Shown: positions 10,569 to 20,506, counted from the stretch's first letter. The stretch is 64,000 nucleotides of DNA from Arthrobacter sp. PvP023 (GCF_017832975.1 NZ_JAFIBI010000001.1:806001-870000); one strand, 5' to 3'. Numbers and translations are program-made. Notes: generated from the letters alone by a model not told the origin.

Positions 10569-11171
10569 ATGAGCGTCATCGCTGAAACCGACCCGGCAGT
10601 CCTGGCCGGTGTGTCCCGGGCCTTTGGCCGCAACAGGGAACTGGTCCAGGACGAAATCAGGGACGTATCCGGGCGGGTTGATCCGGACCAGGTGGCGGCG
10701 CTCGTTACCGAGCTCCGGCTGGCCAACAGGATCTTCGTGACCGGAGCCGGCCGCAGCGGGCTCGTCCTAAAGATGGCGGCCATGCGGCTCATGCACCTGG
10801 GGCTGACGGTGCACGTGGTGGGTGAGACCACCACCCCGGCGATCGGCCCAAGGGACCTGCTGCTAGCGGCCTCCGGTTCCGGCACTACCGCCGGCGTCGT
10901 CAAGGCGGCGGAAACCGCGGCCGGCCAGGGCGCACGGGTCGCCGTCTACACCGCCGACGCCGGTTCCCCGCTCGCGGAAGTTGCTGCCGCCGTCGTACTT
11001 ATCCCGGCCGCCCGGAAGACGGACCACGGCTCGGCCGTGTCGCGGCAGTATTCCGGCAGCCTCTTTGAACAGGTGCTGTTCACCACCACCGAAGCCGTCT
11101 TCCAAAGCCTCTGGGACGAGGACGCTGCCGCTGCCGAGGAACTCTGGCGGCGCCACGCGAACCTCGAATAG
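10569..11171 (+). CDS. hxlB: 6-phospho-3-hexuloisomerase
   Basis: This 200-residue SIS-domain protein has the sugar-phosphate binding signature VTGAGRSG (about residues 57-64) and a second loop ASGSGTT (about 100-106). It isomerises 3-hexulose 6-phosphate to fructose 6-phosphate, the second step of formaldehyde fixation by the ribulose monophosphate route. Its length and the neighbouring hxlA make the assignment firm. It lies upstream of hxlA, separated by 63 bases. In this setting it would detoxify and assimilate formaldehyde released when the Rieske enzyme and amine oxidases remove methyl groups. Confidence 0.93.
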   Translation: MSVIAETDPAVLAGVSRAFGRNRELVQDEIRDVSGRVDPDQVAALVTELRLANRIFVTGAGRSGLVLKMAAMRLMHLGLTVHVVGETTTPAIGPRDLLLAASGSGTTAGVVKAAETAAGQGARVAVYTADAGSPLAEVAAAVVLIPAARKTDHGSAVSRQYSGSLFEQVLFTTTEAVFQSLWDEDAAAAEELWRRHANLE

Positions 11172-11234
11172 GCCGCACCCCGTTACCACCCGCCCCGCCT
11201 CAACCAAGAACCCCAATCAGAAAAGAGACACCAC

Positions 11235-11858
11235 GTGAAACTGCAAGTCGCCATGGACGTCCTGACCGTCGAAGCCGCCCTCGAGCTCGCGGGCAAGGTT
11301 GCCGAATACGTTGACATCATCGAGCTCGGCACCCCGCTGGTGAAGAACGCCGGCCTGTCCGCCGTGACCGCCGTCAAGACCGCCCACCCGGACAAGATCG
11401 TGTTCGCTGACATGAAGACCATGGACGCCGGAGAGCTGGAAGCCGAGATCGCCTTCGGCGCCGGTGCGGACCTGGTGTCCGTCCTCGGCAGCGCGGACGA
11501 CTCCACCATTGCCGGAGCGGTGAAGGCGGCGAAGGCCCACAACAAGGGCATCGTTGTTGACCTGATCGGCGTCGCGGACAAAGTCACCCGCGCCAAGGAA
11601 GCCCGCGCACTCGGCGCCAAGTTCATCGAGTTCCACGCAGGCCTCGACGAGCAGGCCAAGCCGGGCTACAACCTGAACGTGCTGCTCAGCGCAGGGGAGG
11701 AAGCCCGGGTGCCGTTTTCCGTGGCCGGCGGAGTAAACCTCTCCACCATTGAAGCCGTACAGCGCGCCGGTGCGGACGTCGCCGTCGTCGGAGGATCCAT
11801 CTACAGTGCAGAGGATCCGGCACTGGCCGCCAAGCAGCTGCGCGCGGCGATTATCTAA
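11235..11858 (+). CDS. hxlA: 3-hexulose-6-phosphate synthase
   Basis: This 207-residue TIM-barrel enzyme of the OMP-decarboxylase superfamily condenses formaldehyde with ribulose 5-phosphate. The metal and catalytic motif FADMKTMD (about residues 57-64) and the phosphate-binding segment AVVGGSIY near the C-terminus are present. Translation begins at a GTG, with AAAGAGA a few bases before it. It is the second gene of hxlBA. Family assignment is secure; the link to betaine-derived formaldehyde is inferred from position. Confidence 0.94.
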   Translation: MKLQVAMDVLTVEAALELAGKVAEYVDIIELGTPLVKNAGLSAVTAVKTAHPDKIVFADMKTMDAGELEAEIAFGAGADLVSVLGSADDSTIAGAVKAAKAHNKGIVVDLIGVADKVTRAKEARALGAKFIEFHAGLDEQAKPGYNLNVLLSAGEEARVPFSVAGGVNLSTIEAVQRAGADVAVVGGSIYSAEDPALAAKQLRAAII

Positions 11859-11992
11859 CGAGTATTCCGCGCGCTCTTCGGTGTATGACCGCGGCAGGAT
11901 TCGAGTAGTCCCGGCCGTTCCGTCCTGTCTGCGGCCATGCCACACTTGATGGACTATCGATTGACTGGGGGGATCCACGTCAGGAGATTGTC

Positions 11993-12052
11993 ATGCGACC
12001 ATCGATGCCCGCCAAGACTTCGTGCCGCAGGTTGGCGGTGAACAACGCATGA
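11993..12052 (+). CDS. Possible 19-codon leader peptide ORF
   Basis: The short frame starting at ATG 11993 has a good GGAG six bases upstream and ends in a TGA that overlaps the ATG of the next small frame (ATGA). Its basic product resembles nothing I recognise. The RBS and the overlap are the only support, so this may be chance. The flanking bases 11859-11992 show no gene or clear terminator. Confidence 0.2.
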   Translation: MRPSMPAKTSCRRLAVNNA

Positions 12053-12162
12053 TGATCGGCTGGGCCTACCTTATGGCCGCAATCATGACAGTGGACTCGC
12101 TCCTGCTGGGCCTGCTGCTGCTGAACGTGAAGTGGCCGAAGAGCTGGAAGAGGAACGGCTGA
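12049..12162 (+). CDS. Possible 37-residue single-span membrane peptide
   Basis: The frame ATG 12049 to TGA 12160-12162 encodes a peptide whose first 26 residues are strongly hydrophobic (two clusters, YLMAAIM and LLLGLLLLNV), followed by a basic tail KWPKSWKRNG. This is the layout of many small bacterial membrane peptides. It could be translationally coupled to the 19-codon frame before it by an ATGA overlap. No homologue is recognised. The rest of the gap, up to 12340, shows nothing else apart from the RBS of the next gene. Confidence 0.3.
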   Translation: MMIGWAYLMAAIMTVDSLLLGLLLLNVKWPKSWKRNG

Positions 12163-12340
12163 CCCGCCCTGCCCGGACGCCTTCGACCATCCACGTGCTC
12201 TCCCGGCCCGCATTCACAGCCTGCCGACAGGATCCGGACAGCCGCGCCTTACCTTGGCGCTGCATCTTTGAGTGAAGGACGGTGCAAACCGGCCGTTCTA
12301 CCCAAAGAGCCGTTCACGCGGCGGATCGAGGAGACATCAG

Positions 12341-12901
12341 ATGTCACGCACGAAGAGAATCACGCTCGGCCTGACGGCCGGGGCACTGGCGCTCGGCGCC
12401 GGACTGGGAGTCACCGGGATGGCCTCGGCGGCCGAAACCCCGAGCCCCAGCGCAACGGCCCAGAGCACAGCGTCCACCGACGGATCAACCGCCACTGACA
12501 GCGGCATGCGCGGCGGTCACAAGGGCGGCGACCGCGGCCAGCTGGCTGCCGACCTGGCCACCAAGCTTGGCGTGGACGAGTCCAAGGTGACCGAGGCGCT
12601 TCAGGCTTTCCGGGATGCCAACAAACCGGCCGAGGGCACCAAACCAGCCGACGGCACCAAGCCGGACCGCACCGCGATGGATGCGGCGATGGCCAAGGCC
12701 CTGGCTGAGTCGCTCGGCGTCGAGGAATCCAAGGTCACCGCAGCCTTGGAGGAAATCCGCACGGCCGGCCAGGCTGAACGGGCGGCCGAACTCAAGACGC
12801 GGCTTGACCAGGCTGTCACCGACGGCAAGCTGACCCAGGCCGAGGCGGACGCCGTCACCAAGGCCGTGGAAGCAGGAGTGATCGGAGGCGGCGGCCACTA
12901 G
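12341..12901 (+). CDS. Secreted protein with two related helical repeats
   Basis: GAGGAG lies seven bases before the ATG at 12341, giving 186 residues. A signal peptide is clear (basic start, hydrophobic stretch to about residue 28, cleavage near ASA-A). After a Ser/Thr/Ala-rich linker and a short Gly/His/basic patch, two related helical units follow: LATKLGVDESKVTEALQAFR and LAESLGVEESKVTAALEEIR. A third helix pair, with DGKLTQAEADAVTKAVEAGV, closes the protein. The pattern resembles secreted helical proteins of the YckD/DUF2680 kind. Function is unknown, and it is unlinked to the neighbouring operons. Confidence 0.7.
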   Translation: MSRTKRITLGLTAGALALGAGLGVTGMASAAETPSPSATAQSTASTDGSTATDSGMRGGHKGGDRGQLAADLATKLGVDESKVTEALQAFRDANKPAEGTKPADGTKPDRTAMDAAMAKALAESLGVEESKVTAALEEIRTAGQAERAAELKTRLDQAVTDGKLTQAEADAVTKAVEAGVIGGGGH

Positions 12902-12911
12902 CAAGCAGTCA

Positions 12912-13049
12912 GGACGCTCTCTCACTTTCTGCTGGTTTATACGAGACGCTCTCTCACTTTCTTGAAGAAAGTGAGAGAGCGTCTCGGGTTTTATGGCGAA
13001 AGGTGAGAGAGCGTCTCGGGTTTTATGGCGAAAGGTGAGAGAGCGTCCG
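12912..13049. repeat. ACGCTCTCTCAC repeat element, copy A (convergent-gene junction)
   Basis: Five copies of a core built on GACGCTCTCTCAC lie here: two in forward orientation (12913, 12945) and three inverted (12971, 13003, 13035), the last three spaced exactly 32 bases apart. The inner forward and inverted copies form a near-perfect hairpin with arms of about 22 bases (12943-12986), followed by GGGTTTTAT. It lies between convergent genes (12341+ and 13062-) and probably terminates both. The same design recurs at 22802 and 27191. Confidence 0.85.
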
Positions 13050-13061
13050 CAGGGGTTCTGC

Positions 13062-13859
13062 TTAGAGGACCTTGCGGATGGTCTCTTCGAAGCTCGTGAC
13101 GTGGTGCAGGGCCAGCTCTCCGGCCTTGTCGGCGTCGCCCGCGGCCACTGCCTTGAGCAGCTCCACGTGCTCGGTGATGTGGCCGCTCACCGAAGGAACC
13201 TTGTCCAGGACCAGGCACCAGATGCGGGTGGCCAGGTTGTCGTAGCGGATCAGGGTGTCTTCCAGGTGCGGGTTGGCTGCCGCTTTGTAGATCAGCCGGT
13301 GCACCGTCAGGTCATATTTCATCAGCTCGCGGGATTCGGCAGGGCTCGGATCAAGCTCCGCGATGATCGTGGCCACGTCCAGCAGCTCGCGGCGCATGGC
13401 GGCGTTTGCCCTCGTCGCAGCACTACGCGCCGCCAGCGGCTCCAGCAGTTCCCGGACCTCGGAGACGTCGGCCAGTTCCGTGAAGTCCACGTTGGTGGCG
13501 AAGGTTCCCCGGCGCGGATAGGACACCACCAGGTGGTCCACCTCCAGCCGCTTGATCGCCTCGCGCACAGGGGTGCGGCCAAACCCGAGTTCGGCCGCCA
13601 GCTGGCCATCATTGATGGGTTCGCCCGGCCGGATCTCCAACATGATCAGCTTGTCGCGCAGCTGCCGGTAGGCCGCCTCCGCCTGGGACAGGACTTCGTC
13701 CTCGGCGGGTGGCAGGGCAGGAAGTGCATTCAAGGTGCCGCTCCGTTCATCGCTACTCAGTTCTCCACCGCTCAGCTTCAGCACTGAGCGATCGGGTTCC
13801 AACCGGAAGCTCAGTGCCACTTTGCTTCCCGCTATTGACTCTCCTGTGATCCCAATCAT
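13062..13859 (-). CDS. GntR-family regulator with FCD effector domain
   Basis: The 265-residue protein has an unusually long N-terminal extension of about 55 residues, then a winged helix-turn-helix (about 58-125; FGRTPVREAIKRLEVDHLV) and a C-terminal FCD all-helical ligand domain (about 135-260) with the metal-ligand histidines typical of that fold. GAGG lies eight bases before the ATG. It diverges from glyA across 60 bases containing a perfect 14-bp palindrome, so it likely represses the glyA-sox operon and itself. Sarcosine or another pathway intermediate is the plausible effector, by inference. Confidence 0.88.
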   Translation of the reverse strand: MIGITGESIAGSKVALSFRLEPDRSVLKLSGGELSSDERSGTLNALPALPPAEDEVLSQAEAAYRQLRDKLIMLEIRPGEPINDGQLAAELGFGRTPVREAIKRLEVDHLVVSYPRRGTFATNVDFTELADVSEVRELLEPLAARSAATRANAAMRRELLDVATIIAELDPSPAESRELMKYDLTVHRLIYKAAANPHLEDTLIRYDNLATRIWCLVLDKVPSVSGHITEHVELLKAVAAGDADKAGELALHHVTSFEETIRKVL

Positions 13860-13863
13860 ACCA

Positions 13864-13892
13864 TTGACCTCACACTGATATATCAGTCATAG
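13864..13892 (+). promoter_or_regulatory. glyA-sox promoter with 14-bp palindromic operator
   Basis: A -35-like TTGACC (13864-13869) is followed by the perfect palindrome ACTGATATATCAGT (13874-13887), which fills the spacer before a weak -10 (about 13887-13892). AAAGGAG (13908-13914) then precedes the GTG of glyA. A repressor bound here would block RNA polymerase. The GntR gene starting at 13859 is the obvious candidate. Confidence 0.55.
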
Positions 13893-13919
13893 CAATAGTG
13901 GTATTTCAAAGGAGCATCC

Positions 13920-15266
13920 GTGGTTGAGCAGTTGAACGAGCGACTTTCCGCAGTCGATCCCGAGGTCCAGCAGGCCATCGCCAATGAGCTGGGCCGCCAG
14001 CAGTCGACGCTGGAAATGATCGCCTCGGAGAATTTCGCCCCGTCCGCAGTCATGGAGGCACAGGGCTCGGTACTGACCAACAAATACGCCGAGGGTTACC
14101 CGGGCAAGCGCTACTACGGCGGCTGCGAGCATGTTGACGTCATTGAGCAGCTGGCCATTGACCGGGTGAAGGCGCTGTTCGGCGCCGAGTTCGCCAACGT
14201 CCAGCCGCACTCCGGCGCCCAGGCCAACGCCGCCGCCATGTTCGCGCTGCTGAACCCGGGCGACACCATCATGGGCCTGGACCTGGCCCACGGCGGCCAC
14301 CTCACCCACGGCATGCGGATCAACTTCTCCGGCAAGCTGTACAACGTGGTCCCGTACCACGTCCGTGAATCGGACCTCCGGATCGATATGGCCGAGGTCG
14401 AAGCGCTGGCCCTGGAGCACCGCCCGCGGCTGATCGTCGCCGGCTGGTCCGCCTACTCCCGCCAGCTCGATTTCGCCGAGTTCCGCCGCATCGCCGACCT
14501 CGTGGACGCGTACCTGATGGTGGACATGGCGCACTTCGCCGGCCTGGTGGCCGCAGGGCTGCACCCCAATCCGGTGCCGTACGCCGACGTCGTCACCACC
14601 ACCACGCACAAGACCCTCGGCGGTCCCCGCGGCGGCGTCATCCTGGCCAAGGAGGAATACGCCCGCAAGATCAACAGCGCAGTGTTCCCCGGCCAGCAGG
14701 GCGGCCCGCTGGAGCATGTCATCGCAGCCAAGGCCGTGGCCTTCAAGCTCGCCGGAACCCCGGAATTCAAGGAACGCCAGGAACGCGTCCTGCAGGGATC
14801 CAAGCTGCTGGCCGAACGGCTCCTCCGCGACGACGTCGCCGCAGCCGGCATCTCCGTGGTGAACGGCGGCACCGACGTGCACCTGGTCCTCGTGGACCTC
14901 CGCAACTCCGAACTCGACGGCCAGCAGGCCGAAGACGCCCTGCACCGGATCGGCATCACGGTCAACCGCAACGCCGTACCGTTCGACCCCCGCCCGCCGA
15001 TGGTTTCCTCCGGCCTCCGGATCGGAACGCCCGCCCTGGCCACCCGCGGCTTCGGCGCCGCGGAATTTACCGAGGTTGCGGACATCATCGCGACGGCGCT
15101 CATCGCCTCGGCTGCCAACGGCACCATTGGTGACCAAACCGTCGTCGAACTCCGAGCCCGGGTGACCGCCCTCGCCGAACAGTTCCCCCTTTACCCGCAT
15201 CTTTCCCAGAACGACGGCGGCGAGATCGCCGCGTTCGAATCAGACATGATTGGAGCAGCCCAGTGA
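13920..15266 (+). CDS. glyA: Serine hydroxymethyltransferase
   Basis: The protein has 448 residues, starting at GTG with AAAGGAG six bases upstream. It is a PLP enzyme with the internal aldimine lysine K231 in [14 protein letters not shown]. It interconverts glycine plus 5,10-methylene-THF with serine plus THF. It is the first gene of glyA-soxBDAG-sdaA-purU, overlapping soxB by four bases (GTGA). Here it captures both products of sarcosine oxidation, glycine and methylene-THF, as serine. A housekeeping glyA probably exists elsewhere in the genome. Confidence 0.95.
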   Translation: MVEQLNERLSAVDPEVQQAIANELGRQQSTLEMIASENFAPSAVMEAQGSVLTNKYAEGYPGKRYYGGCEHVDVIEQLAIDRVKALFGAEFANVQPHSGAQANAAAMFALLNPGDTIMGLDLAHGGHLTHGMRINFSGKLYNVVPYHVRESDLRIDMAEVEALALEHRPRLIVAGWSAYSRQLDFAEFRRIADLVDAYLMVDMAHFAGLVAAGLHPNPVPYADVVTTTTHKTLGGPRGGVILAKEEYARKINSAVFPGQQGGPLEHVIAAKAVAFKLAGTPEFKERQERVLQGSKLLAERLLRDDVAAAGISVVNGGTDVHLVLVDLRNSELDGQQAEDALHRIGITVNRNAVPFDPRPPMVSSGLRIGTPALATRGFGAAEFTEVADIIATALIASAANGTIGDQTVVELRARVTALAEQFPLYPHLSQNDGGEIAAFESDMIGAAQ

Positions 15267-16483
15267 GCACCCAACAGCTCCCCGAGCACCCGGATTTCCT
15301 CTGGCGCAACCCGGAGCCCAAGTCCTCCTACGACGCCGTCATTGTGGGCGGCGGCGGGCACGGCCTGGCCACGGCCTACTTCCTGGCCAAGAACCACGGA
15401 ATGACCAACATCGCGGTCCTCGAAAAGGGCTGGCTGGCTGGCGGCAACATGGCACGCAACACCACCATCATCCGGTCCAACTACCTCTGGGACGAGAGCG
15501 CTGCCATCTACGAGCACGCCCTGAAGCTCTGGGAGATCCTGCCGGAGGAGCTCGAATACGACTTCCTCTTCAGCCAGCGCGGCGTCATGAACCTCGCCCA
15601 CACCCTCGGCGACGTCCGCGAAAGCATCCGCCGCGTGGGAGCGAACAAGCTCAACGGCGTGGATGCTGAATGGCTGGAACCGGACCAGGTCAAGGAACTC
15701 TGCCCGATCCTCAACATCAGCGACAACATCCGCTACCCGGTCATGGGCGCCACATACCAGCCGCGTGCCGGCATCGCCAAGCACGACCACGTGGCGTGGG
15801 CCTTCGCCCGCAAGTGCGACGAACTGGGCGTGGACATCATCCAGAACTGCGAAGTCACCGGCTTCCTCAAGGACGGCGACCGCGTGGTGGGCGTCAAGAC
15901 CAACCGCGGCACCATCAACACCGAAAAGGTGGGCCTGTGCGCTGCCGGCCACAGCTCGGTCCTGGCGGAAATGGCCGGCTTCCGGCTCCCCATCCAGTCC
16001 CACCCGCTCCAGGCCCTGGTCTCCGAACTGCACGAACCGGTCCACCCCACCGTGGTGATGTCCAACCACGTGCACGTCTATGTTTCCCAGGCCCACAAGG
16101 GCGAACTGGTCATGGGCGCCGGCGTCGACTCCTACAACGGCTACGGCCAGCGCGGATCCTTCCATGTGATCGAGAACCAGATGGCCGCCGCCGTCGAGCT
16201 GTTCCCCATCTTTGCCCGGGCCCACGTGCTCCGGACCTGGGGCGGGATCGTGGACACCACGCTGGATGCCTCGCCGATCGTGGGCACCACCCCGGTGGAG
16301 AACATGTTCGTGAACTGTGGCTGGGGCACCGGCGGCTTCAAGGCCACTCCGGCTGCCGGACTCACGTTCGCGCACACCATCGCCACGGGCACTCCGCACA
16401 AGCTGAACAAGCCGTTTGCGCTGGAACGCTTCGAAACCGGCGCCCTGATCGACGAACACGGCGCCGCCGCCGTCGCCCACTAG
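15263..16483 (+). CDS. soxB: Sarcosine oxidase beta subunit
   Basis: The 406-residue FAD subunit of heterotetrameric sarcosine oxidase demethylates sarcosine to glycine. The Rossmann motif is at 27-35 (IVGGGGHGL). H174, in AKHDHVAW, matches the histidine that carries covalent FMN in characterised enzymes. The GTG start overlaps the glyA stop. It works with SoxD, SoxA and SoxG in the cytoplasm. Length and motifs agree with the family. Confidence 0.95.
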   Translation: MSTQQLPEHPDFLWRNPEPKSSYDAVIVGGGGHGLATAYFLAKNHGMTNIAVLEKGWLAGGNMARNTTIIRSNYLWDESAAIYEHALKLWEILPEELEYDFLFSQRGVMNLAHTLGDVRESIRRVGANKLNGVDAEWLEPDQVKELCPILNISDNIRYPVMGATYQPRAGIAKHDHVAWAFARKCDELGVDIIQNCEVTGFLKDGDRVVGVKTNRGTINTEKVGLCAAGHSSVLAEMAGFRLPIQSHPLQALVSELHEPVHPTVVMSNHVHVYVSQAHKGELVMGAGVDSYNGYGQRGSFHVIENQMAAAVELFPIFARAHVLRTWGGIVDTTLDASPIVGTTPVENMFVNCGWGTGGFKATPAAGLTFAHTIATGTPHKLNKPFALERFETGALIDEHGAAAVAH

Positions 16484-16510
16484 CCGCCGTCCCATAGAAA
16501 GAAGACGCAC

Positions 16511-16933
16511 ATGCTGCTTATCTCATGCCCCAACTGCGGCTCGCGCGACGAGACCGAGTTCCACTACGGCGGCCAGGCCCACGTGCCGTACCCGGAGAAC
16601 CCGAACGACATGAACGACCGTGAATGGGCCGAGTTCCTGTTCTACCGCGACAACACCAAGGGCACGTTCGCTGAGCGCTGGCTGCACAGCACCGGCTGCC
16701 GCCAGTGGTTCAACATGCTCCGCGACACCGTCACCTACGACATCCAGGCCGTCTACCCGATGGGCACGCCCCGGCCTGACGTGTCCGTCCCGGCCGCGGC
16801 CGAGTCCGGCACTGCCAGCACCGCCGCTGACAGCACCACTACCGGGGACACCGCGCCCAGCACCTCTGCAACCAGCATTTCAGCAACCAGCACTGCCCCC
16901 GGCACCACCGCCCCGGAAGGAGCAACCAAGTGA
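16511..16933 (+). CDS. soxD: Sarcosine oxidase delta subunit with extended low-complexity tail
   Basis: The zinc-binding small subunit has its ligand set at C6, C9, H18 and C63. The conserved part ends near residue 98, the usual length of SoxD. Here about 40 further residues follow, made almost only of Thr, Ala, Ser, Pro and Gly. The stop overlaps the soxA start (GTGA). The tail is an odd lineage feature and may be a disordered linker. Otherwise the subunit is ordinary. Confidence 0.92.
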   Translation: MLLISCPNCGSRDETEFHYGGQAHVPYPENPNDMNDREWAEFLFYRDNTKGTFAERWLHSTGCRQWFNMLRDTVTYDIQAVYPMGTPRPDVSVPAAAESGTASTAADSTTTGDTAPSTSATSISATSTAPGTTAPEGATK

Positions 16934-19878
16934 CTTCCCAGAACGCCCGCCTCGCGGCCGGCGGACGCATCGACCGCAGCATCTCCTGGCGTTTCACCGT
17001 GGACGGCGAGGAATTCACCGGCCACCCCGGAGACACGCTGGCCTCGGCCCTGCTCGCCAACGGCCGGATCGCCGCCGGCAACTCGCTCTACGAGGACCGC
17101 CCCCGCGGCATCATGTCCGCGGGCGTGGAGGAATCCAACGCGCTGGTGCGGGTCGAAGCACGGTTCCCGGGCCACGTGGCCGAGTCCATGCTCCCCGCCA
17201 CCACCGTCACCCTGGTGGACGGCCTGAAGGCGGACCTGCTCAACGGCCTGGGCCGCCTCGATCCCGAGGAAGACCGCGCCGAGTACGACAAGAAGTTCGT
17301 GCACACCGACGTCCTGGTGATCGGCGGAGGCCCCGCCGGCCTGGCCGCGGCCCGCGAGGCCGTCCGCACCGGCGCCCGCGTGATGCTGCTGGACGACCAG
17401 CCCGAACTGGGCGGCACGCTCCTGTCCGGATCCACCGCACCGGAGCTCGCTGAGACCATCGAAGGCAAGCCGGCCCTGGAATGGGTGGCTGACGTGGAAG
17501 CCGAGCTCGTCTCCGCAGCCGAGTGCACCGTCCTGAACCGCACCACGGCCTTCGGCGCCTACGATGCCAACTACGTCGTCGCCGTCCAGAACCGCACCGA
17601 CCACCTCTCCAGCCCGGCCGCCCCCGGCGTATCCCGGCAGCGGATTTGGCACATCCGTGCCAAGCAGGTGGTGGTTGCGCCCGGCGCCCACGAACGCCCG
17701 CTGGTGTTCGAGAACAACGACCGGCCCGGCATCATGCTCGCCTCGGCCGTCCGCAGCTACCTCAACCGCTACGCCGTGGCCGCCGGGCAGCGCGTCGTCA
17801 TCAGCACCACCAACGACAGCGCCTATGCCTTGGCTTCGGACCTGCGCGCCGCCGGCGTCAAGGTCGCCGCCGTCGTGGACGCCCGTCCCCGCCTCACGGA
17901 GGTGGCAGCCGCCGCCGTCGAATCCGGCACCCGGGTGCTGATCGGCAGCGCGGTGGCCAACACCGCCGCTTCCGAGTCCGGCGACGGCCGGCTGGACAGC
18001 GTCACCGTCCGCAGTATCAACGACGACGGCGAACTCACCTCCGGCATCGAAGAGATCGCCTGCGACCTGCTGGCAGTCTCCGGCGGCTGGAGCCCGCTGG
18101 TCCACCTCCACTCGCAGCGGCAGGGAAAGCTGCGCTGGGACGAGGACCTGGCGGCGTTCGTACCGAGCACCGTGGTCCCGAACCAGCAGACCATCGGCTC
18201 CGGCCGCGGCAGCTTCGAACTCGCCGACTGCCTCGCCGAAGGCATCTCCGCCGGTGCGGCGGCGGCCATCGCCGCCGGCTTCAGCGCCGCCGTCGAACCT
18301 TCTGTCATCGGCGAGCCGAAGGCGTCCGCCCCGACCCGCCAGCTGTGGCTGGTGCCCGGCCAGGCCGGTACGCCGGATGACTGGCACCACCACTTCGTGG
18401 ACTTCCAGCGCGACCAGTCCGTGGCTGACGTGCTGCGCTCCACCGGCGCCGGCATGCGCTCCGTGGAGCACATCAAGCGCTACACCTCCATCAGCACCGC
18501 CAACGACCAGGGCAAGACCTCCGGCGTCAACGCCATCGGCGTGATCGCCGCGGCACTCCGCACCGCCGGCGAAGCCTCCCGGGGCATCGGCGACATCGGC
18601 ACCACCACCTACCGCGCCCCGTTCACCCCCGTGGCCTTCGCGGCACTGGCCGGACGCCAGCGCGGCGAGCTGTTCGACCCTGCCCGCGTCACCTCGATCC
18701 ATCCGTGGCACGTTGCCAAGGGCGCACTGTTCGAGGACGTGGGGCAGTGGAAGCGCCCCTGGTACTACCCGCAGGCCGGTGAGGACATGGACACCGCCGT
18801 GCTGCGCGAGTGCGCCGCCGTCCGTGATTCCGTGGGCTTCATGGACGCCACCACGCTCGGCAAGATCGAGATCCGGGGCAAGGACGCCGGTGAGTTCCTC
18901 AACCGGATCTACACCAACGCCTTCAAGAAGCTCGCCCCGGGCTCCGCCCGCTACGGCGTGATGTGCATGGCGGACGGCATGATTTTCGACGACGGCGTGA
19001 CCCTGCGCCTCGACGAGGACCGGTTCTTCATGACAACCACCACCGGCGGCGCCGCGAAGGTGCTGGACTGGCTGGAGGAATGGCTGCAGACCGAATGGCC
19101 TGAACTGGACGTGCACTGCACCTCGGTGACCGAACAGTGGAGCACCATTGCCGTCGTCGGACCCAAATCCCGTGCGGTCATCGCCAAGGTGGCACCCGAA
19201 CTGGCCGCTGGCGGCGGGCTGGAAGCGGAAGCCTTCCCGTTCATGACCTTCCGCGAAACCACCCTCGCCTCCGGTGTGCAGGCCCGGATCTGCCGGATCT
19301 CGTTCTCCGGCGAACTGGCCTACGAAATCAACGTCCCGTCCTGGTACGGCCTGAACACCTGGGAAGCCGTGGCCGCCGCCGGGGCAGAATTCAACATCAC
19401 CCCCTACGGCACCGAAACCATGCACGTGCTCCGCGCCGAAAAGGGCTACCCGATCGTCGGCCAGGACACCGACGGCACCGTCACCCCGCAGGATGCCGGG
19501 ATGGAATGGGTGGTCTCCAAGGCCAAGGAGTTCATCGGCAAGCGCTCCTACGCCCGTGCCGATGCCAAGCGCGAGGACCGCAAGCACCTGGTCAGCGTCC
19601 TCCCCGTGGACGGAACGCTGCGGCTGCCGGAAGGCACCCAGCTCGTGGAAAAGGGCATCTCCACCAACCCCGCCTACGGCCCCGTCCCGATGCAGGGCTT
19701 CGTGACCTCGAGCTACCACAGCGCCGCACTGGGCAGGTCGTTCGGGCTGGCCCTGATCAAGAATGGCCGCAACCGCATCGGCGAGACCCTCGTGGCCGCC
19801 GCCGGCGACCAGCTGGTTGACGTGGTTGTCGCAGAAACCGTACTTTTTGACCCCGAAGGGACCCGCAAAGATGGCTAA
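16930..19878 (+). CDS. soxA: Sarcosine oxidase alpha subunit
   Basis: This 982-residue subunit contains an N-terminal ferredoxin-like fold region without cluster cysteines (about 15-100), an NAD-binding oxidoreductase domain ([10 protein letters not shown] at about 132-141) and a C-terminal folate-binding aminomethyltransferase domain (about 600-980). It channels the methyl group to THF as 5,10-methylene-THF. The GTG start overlaps the soxD stop, and its 3' end overlaps soxG by eight bases. Length is typical. Confidence 0.95.
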   Translation: MTSQNARLAAGGRIDRSISWRFTVDGEEFTGHPGDTLASALLANGRIAAGNSLYEDRPRGIMSAGVEESNALVRVEARFPGHVAESMLPATTVTLVDGLKADLLNGLGRLDPEEDRAEYDKKFVHTDVLVIGGGPAGLAAAREAVRTGARVMLLDDQPELGGTLLSGSTAPELAETIEGKPALEWVADVEAELVSAAECTVLNRTTAFGAYDANYVVAVQNRTDHLSSPAAPGVSRQRIWHIRAKQVVVAPGAHERPLVFENNDRPGIMLASAVRSYLNRYAVAAGQRVVISTTNDSAYALASDLRAAGVKVAAVVDARPRLTEVAAAAVESGTRVLIGSAVANTAASESGDGRLDSVTVRSINDDGELTSGIEEIACDLLAVSGGWSPLVHLHSQRQGKLRWDEDLAAFVPSTVVPNQQTIGSGRGSFELADCLAEGISAGAAAAIAAGFSAAVEPSVIGEPKASAPTRQLWLVPGQAGTPDDWHHHFVDFQRDQSVADVLRSTGAGMRSVEHIKRYTSISTANDQGKTSGVNAIGVIAAALRTAGEASRGIGDIGTTTYRAPFTPVAFAALAGRQRGELFDPARVTSIHPWHVAKGALFEDVGQWKRPWYYPQAGEDMDTAVLRECAAVRDSVGFMDATTLGKIEIRGKDAGEFLNRIYTNAFKKLAPGSARYGVMCMADGMIFDDGVTLRLDEDRFFMTTTTGGAAKVLDWLEEWLQTEWPELDVHCTSVTEQWSTIAVVGPKSRAVIAKVAPELAAGGGLEAEAFPFMTFRETTLASGVQARICRISFSGELAYEINVPSWYGLNTWEAVAAAGAEFNITPYGTETMHVLRAEKGYPIVGQDTDGTVTPQDAGMEWVVSKAKEFIGKRSYARADAKREDRKHLVSVLPVDGTLRLPEGTQLVEKGISTNPAYGPVPMQGFVTSSYHSAALGRSFGLALIKNGRNRIGETLVAAAGDQLVDVVVAETVLFDPEGTRKDG

Positions 19879-20506
19879 CACAGCAGCACTCGAAGGCATC
19901 AATGGACTCCGGGACATCCGCCGCAGCCCTGCCTCCCACCTGGCCGAAGCGCTGGAAGCCGGCTCCGTGGCGGGAACGGTTGTCCTCAAGGAAGGCCCGT
20001 TCCAGACCATGGCGGGGATCCGCGTTGACCCCCGCTCCGAGCAGGGCTCACGGATCGCGTCCGTTGCCGGCGGCCTGCCCGCACGGTGCGGAGAAGTGGC
20101 CGGCTCGGACAGCATCAGCGTCCTGTGGCTCGGCCCGTCCGAGTTCCTGGTGGTAGCACCGGAAGCAGCCCACGACTCCCTGGGCGGGGACCTGATCGGT
20201 TCCCTCACGGCAGCCCTCGGCGACGCTCCCGGCCAGGTGGTGGACCTCTCCGCCAACCGCACCACGTTCGAGCTCTCCGGCCCGCGTGCACGGGCAGTCC
20301 TGGAGAAGGGCTGCGCCCTGGACCTGCACCCGCGCAGCATCACCCCGGGAACTGCCCTGAACACCGAGGTGGGCAACATCCCGGTGATCCTGCTGAAGAA
20401 CGGCGAGGACAGCTTCCGGCTGTTTCCGCGGGCTTCGTTCGCGGACTTCCTGGGCCGCTGGCTCCTGGACGCCATGAGGGAATACGCCTCCCCCGAGGTG
20501 CCCTGA
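19871..20506 (+). CDS. soxG: Sarcosine oxidase gamma subunit
   Basis: The ATG at 19871 lies inside the last codons of soxA and gives 211 residues, the normal size. A longer in-frame opening upstream only reads the soxA sequence in another frame. The protein resembles a GcvT-like half domain and binds the SoxA folate domain. It ends in TGATG, its stop sharing one base with the sdaA start, so the operon is tightly coupled. Confidence 0.93.
   Translation: MANTAALEGINGLRDIRRSPASHLAEALEAGSVAGTVVLKEGPFQTMAGIRVDPRSEQGSRIASVAGGLPARCGEVAGSDSISVLWLGPSEFLVVAPEAAHDSLGGDLIGSLTAALGDAPGQVVDLSANRTTFELSGPRARAVLEKGCALDLHPRSITPGTALNTEVGNIPVILLKNGEDSFRLFPRASFADFLGRWLLDAMREYASPEVP

Noticed and set aside
12912..13049. 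Regularly spaced repeats as a CRISPR array
   Set aside because: The repeats occur in both orientations, are about 13-20 bases, and share filler within a copy; no cas genes are near.
13887..16510. Long antisense frames opposite glyA and soxB
   Set aside because: Same GC-driven artefact; no RBS, no family, compositional bias typical of the reverse frame.
16753..20475. A very long open frame (over 1200 codons) on the minus strand opposite soxD, soxA and soxG
   Set aside because: It is an antisense shadow produced by high-GC codon use; its product is Gly/His/Val-rich with no domain, and the sense genes are unmistakable.
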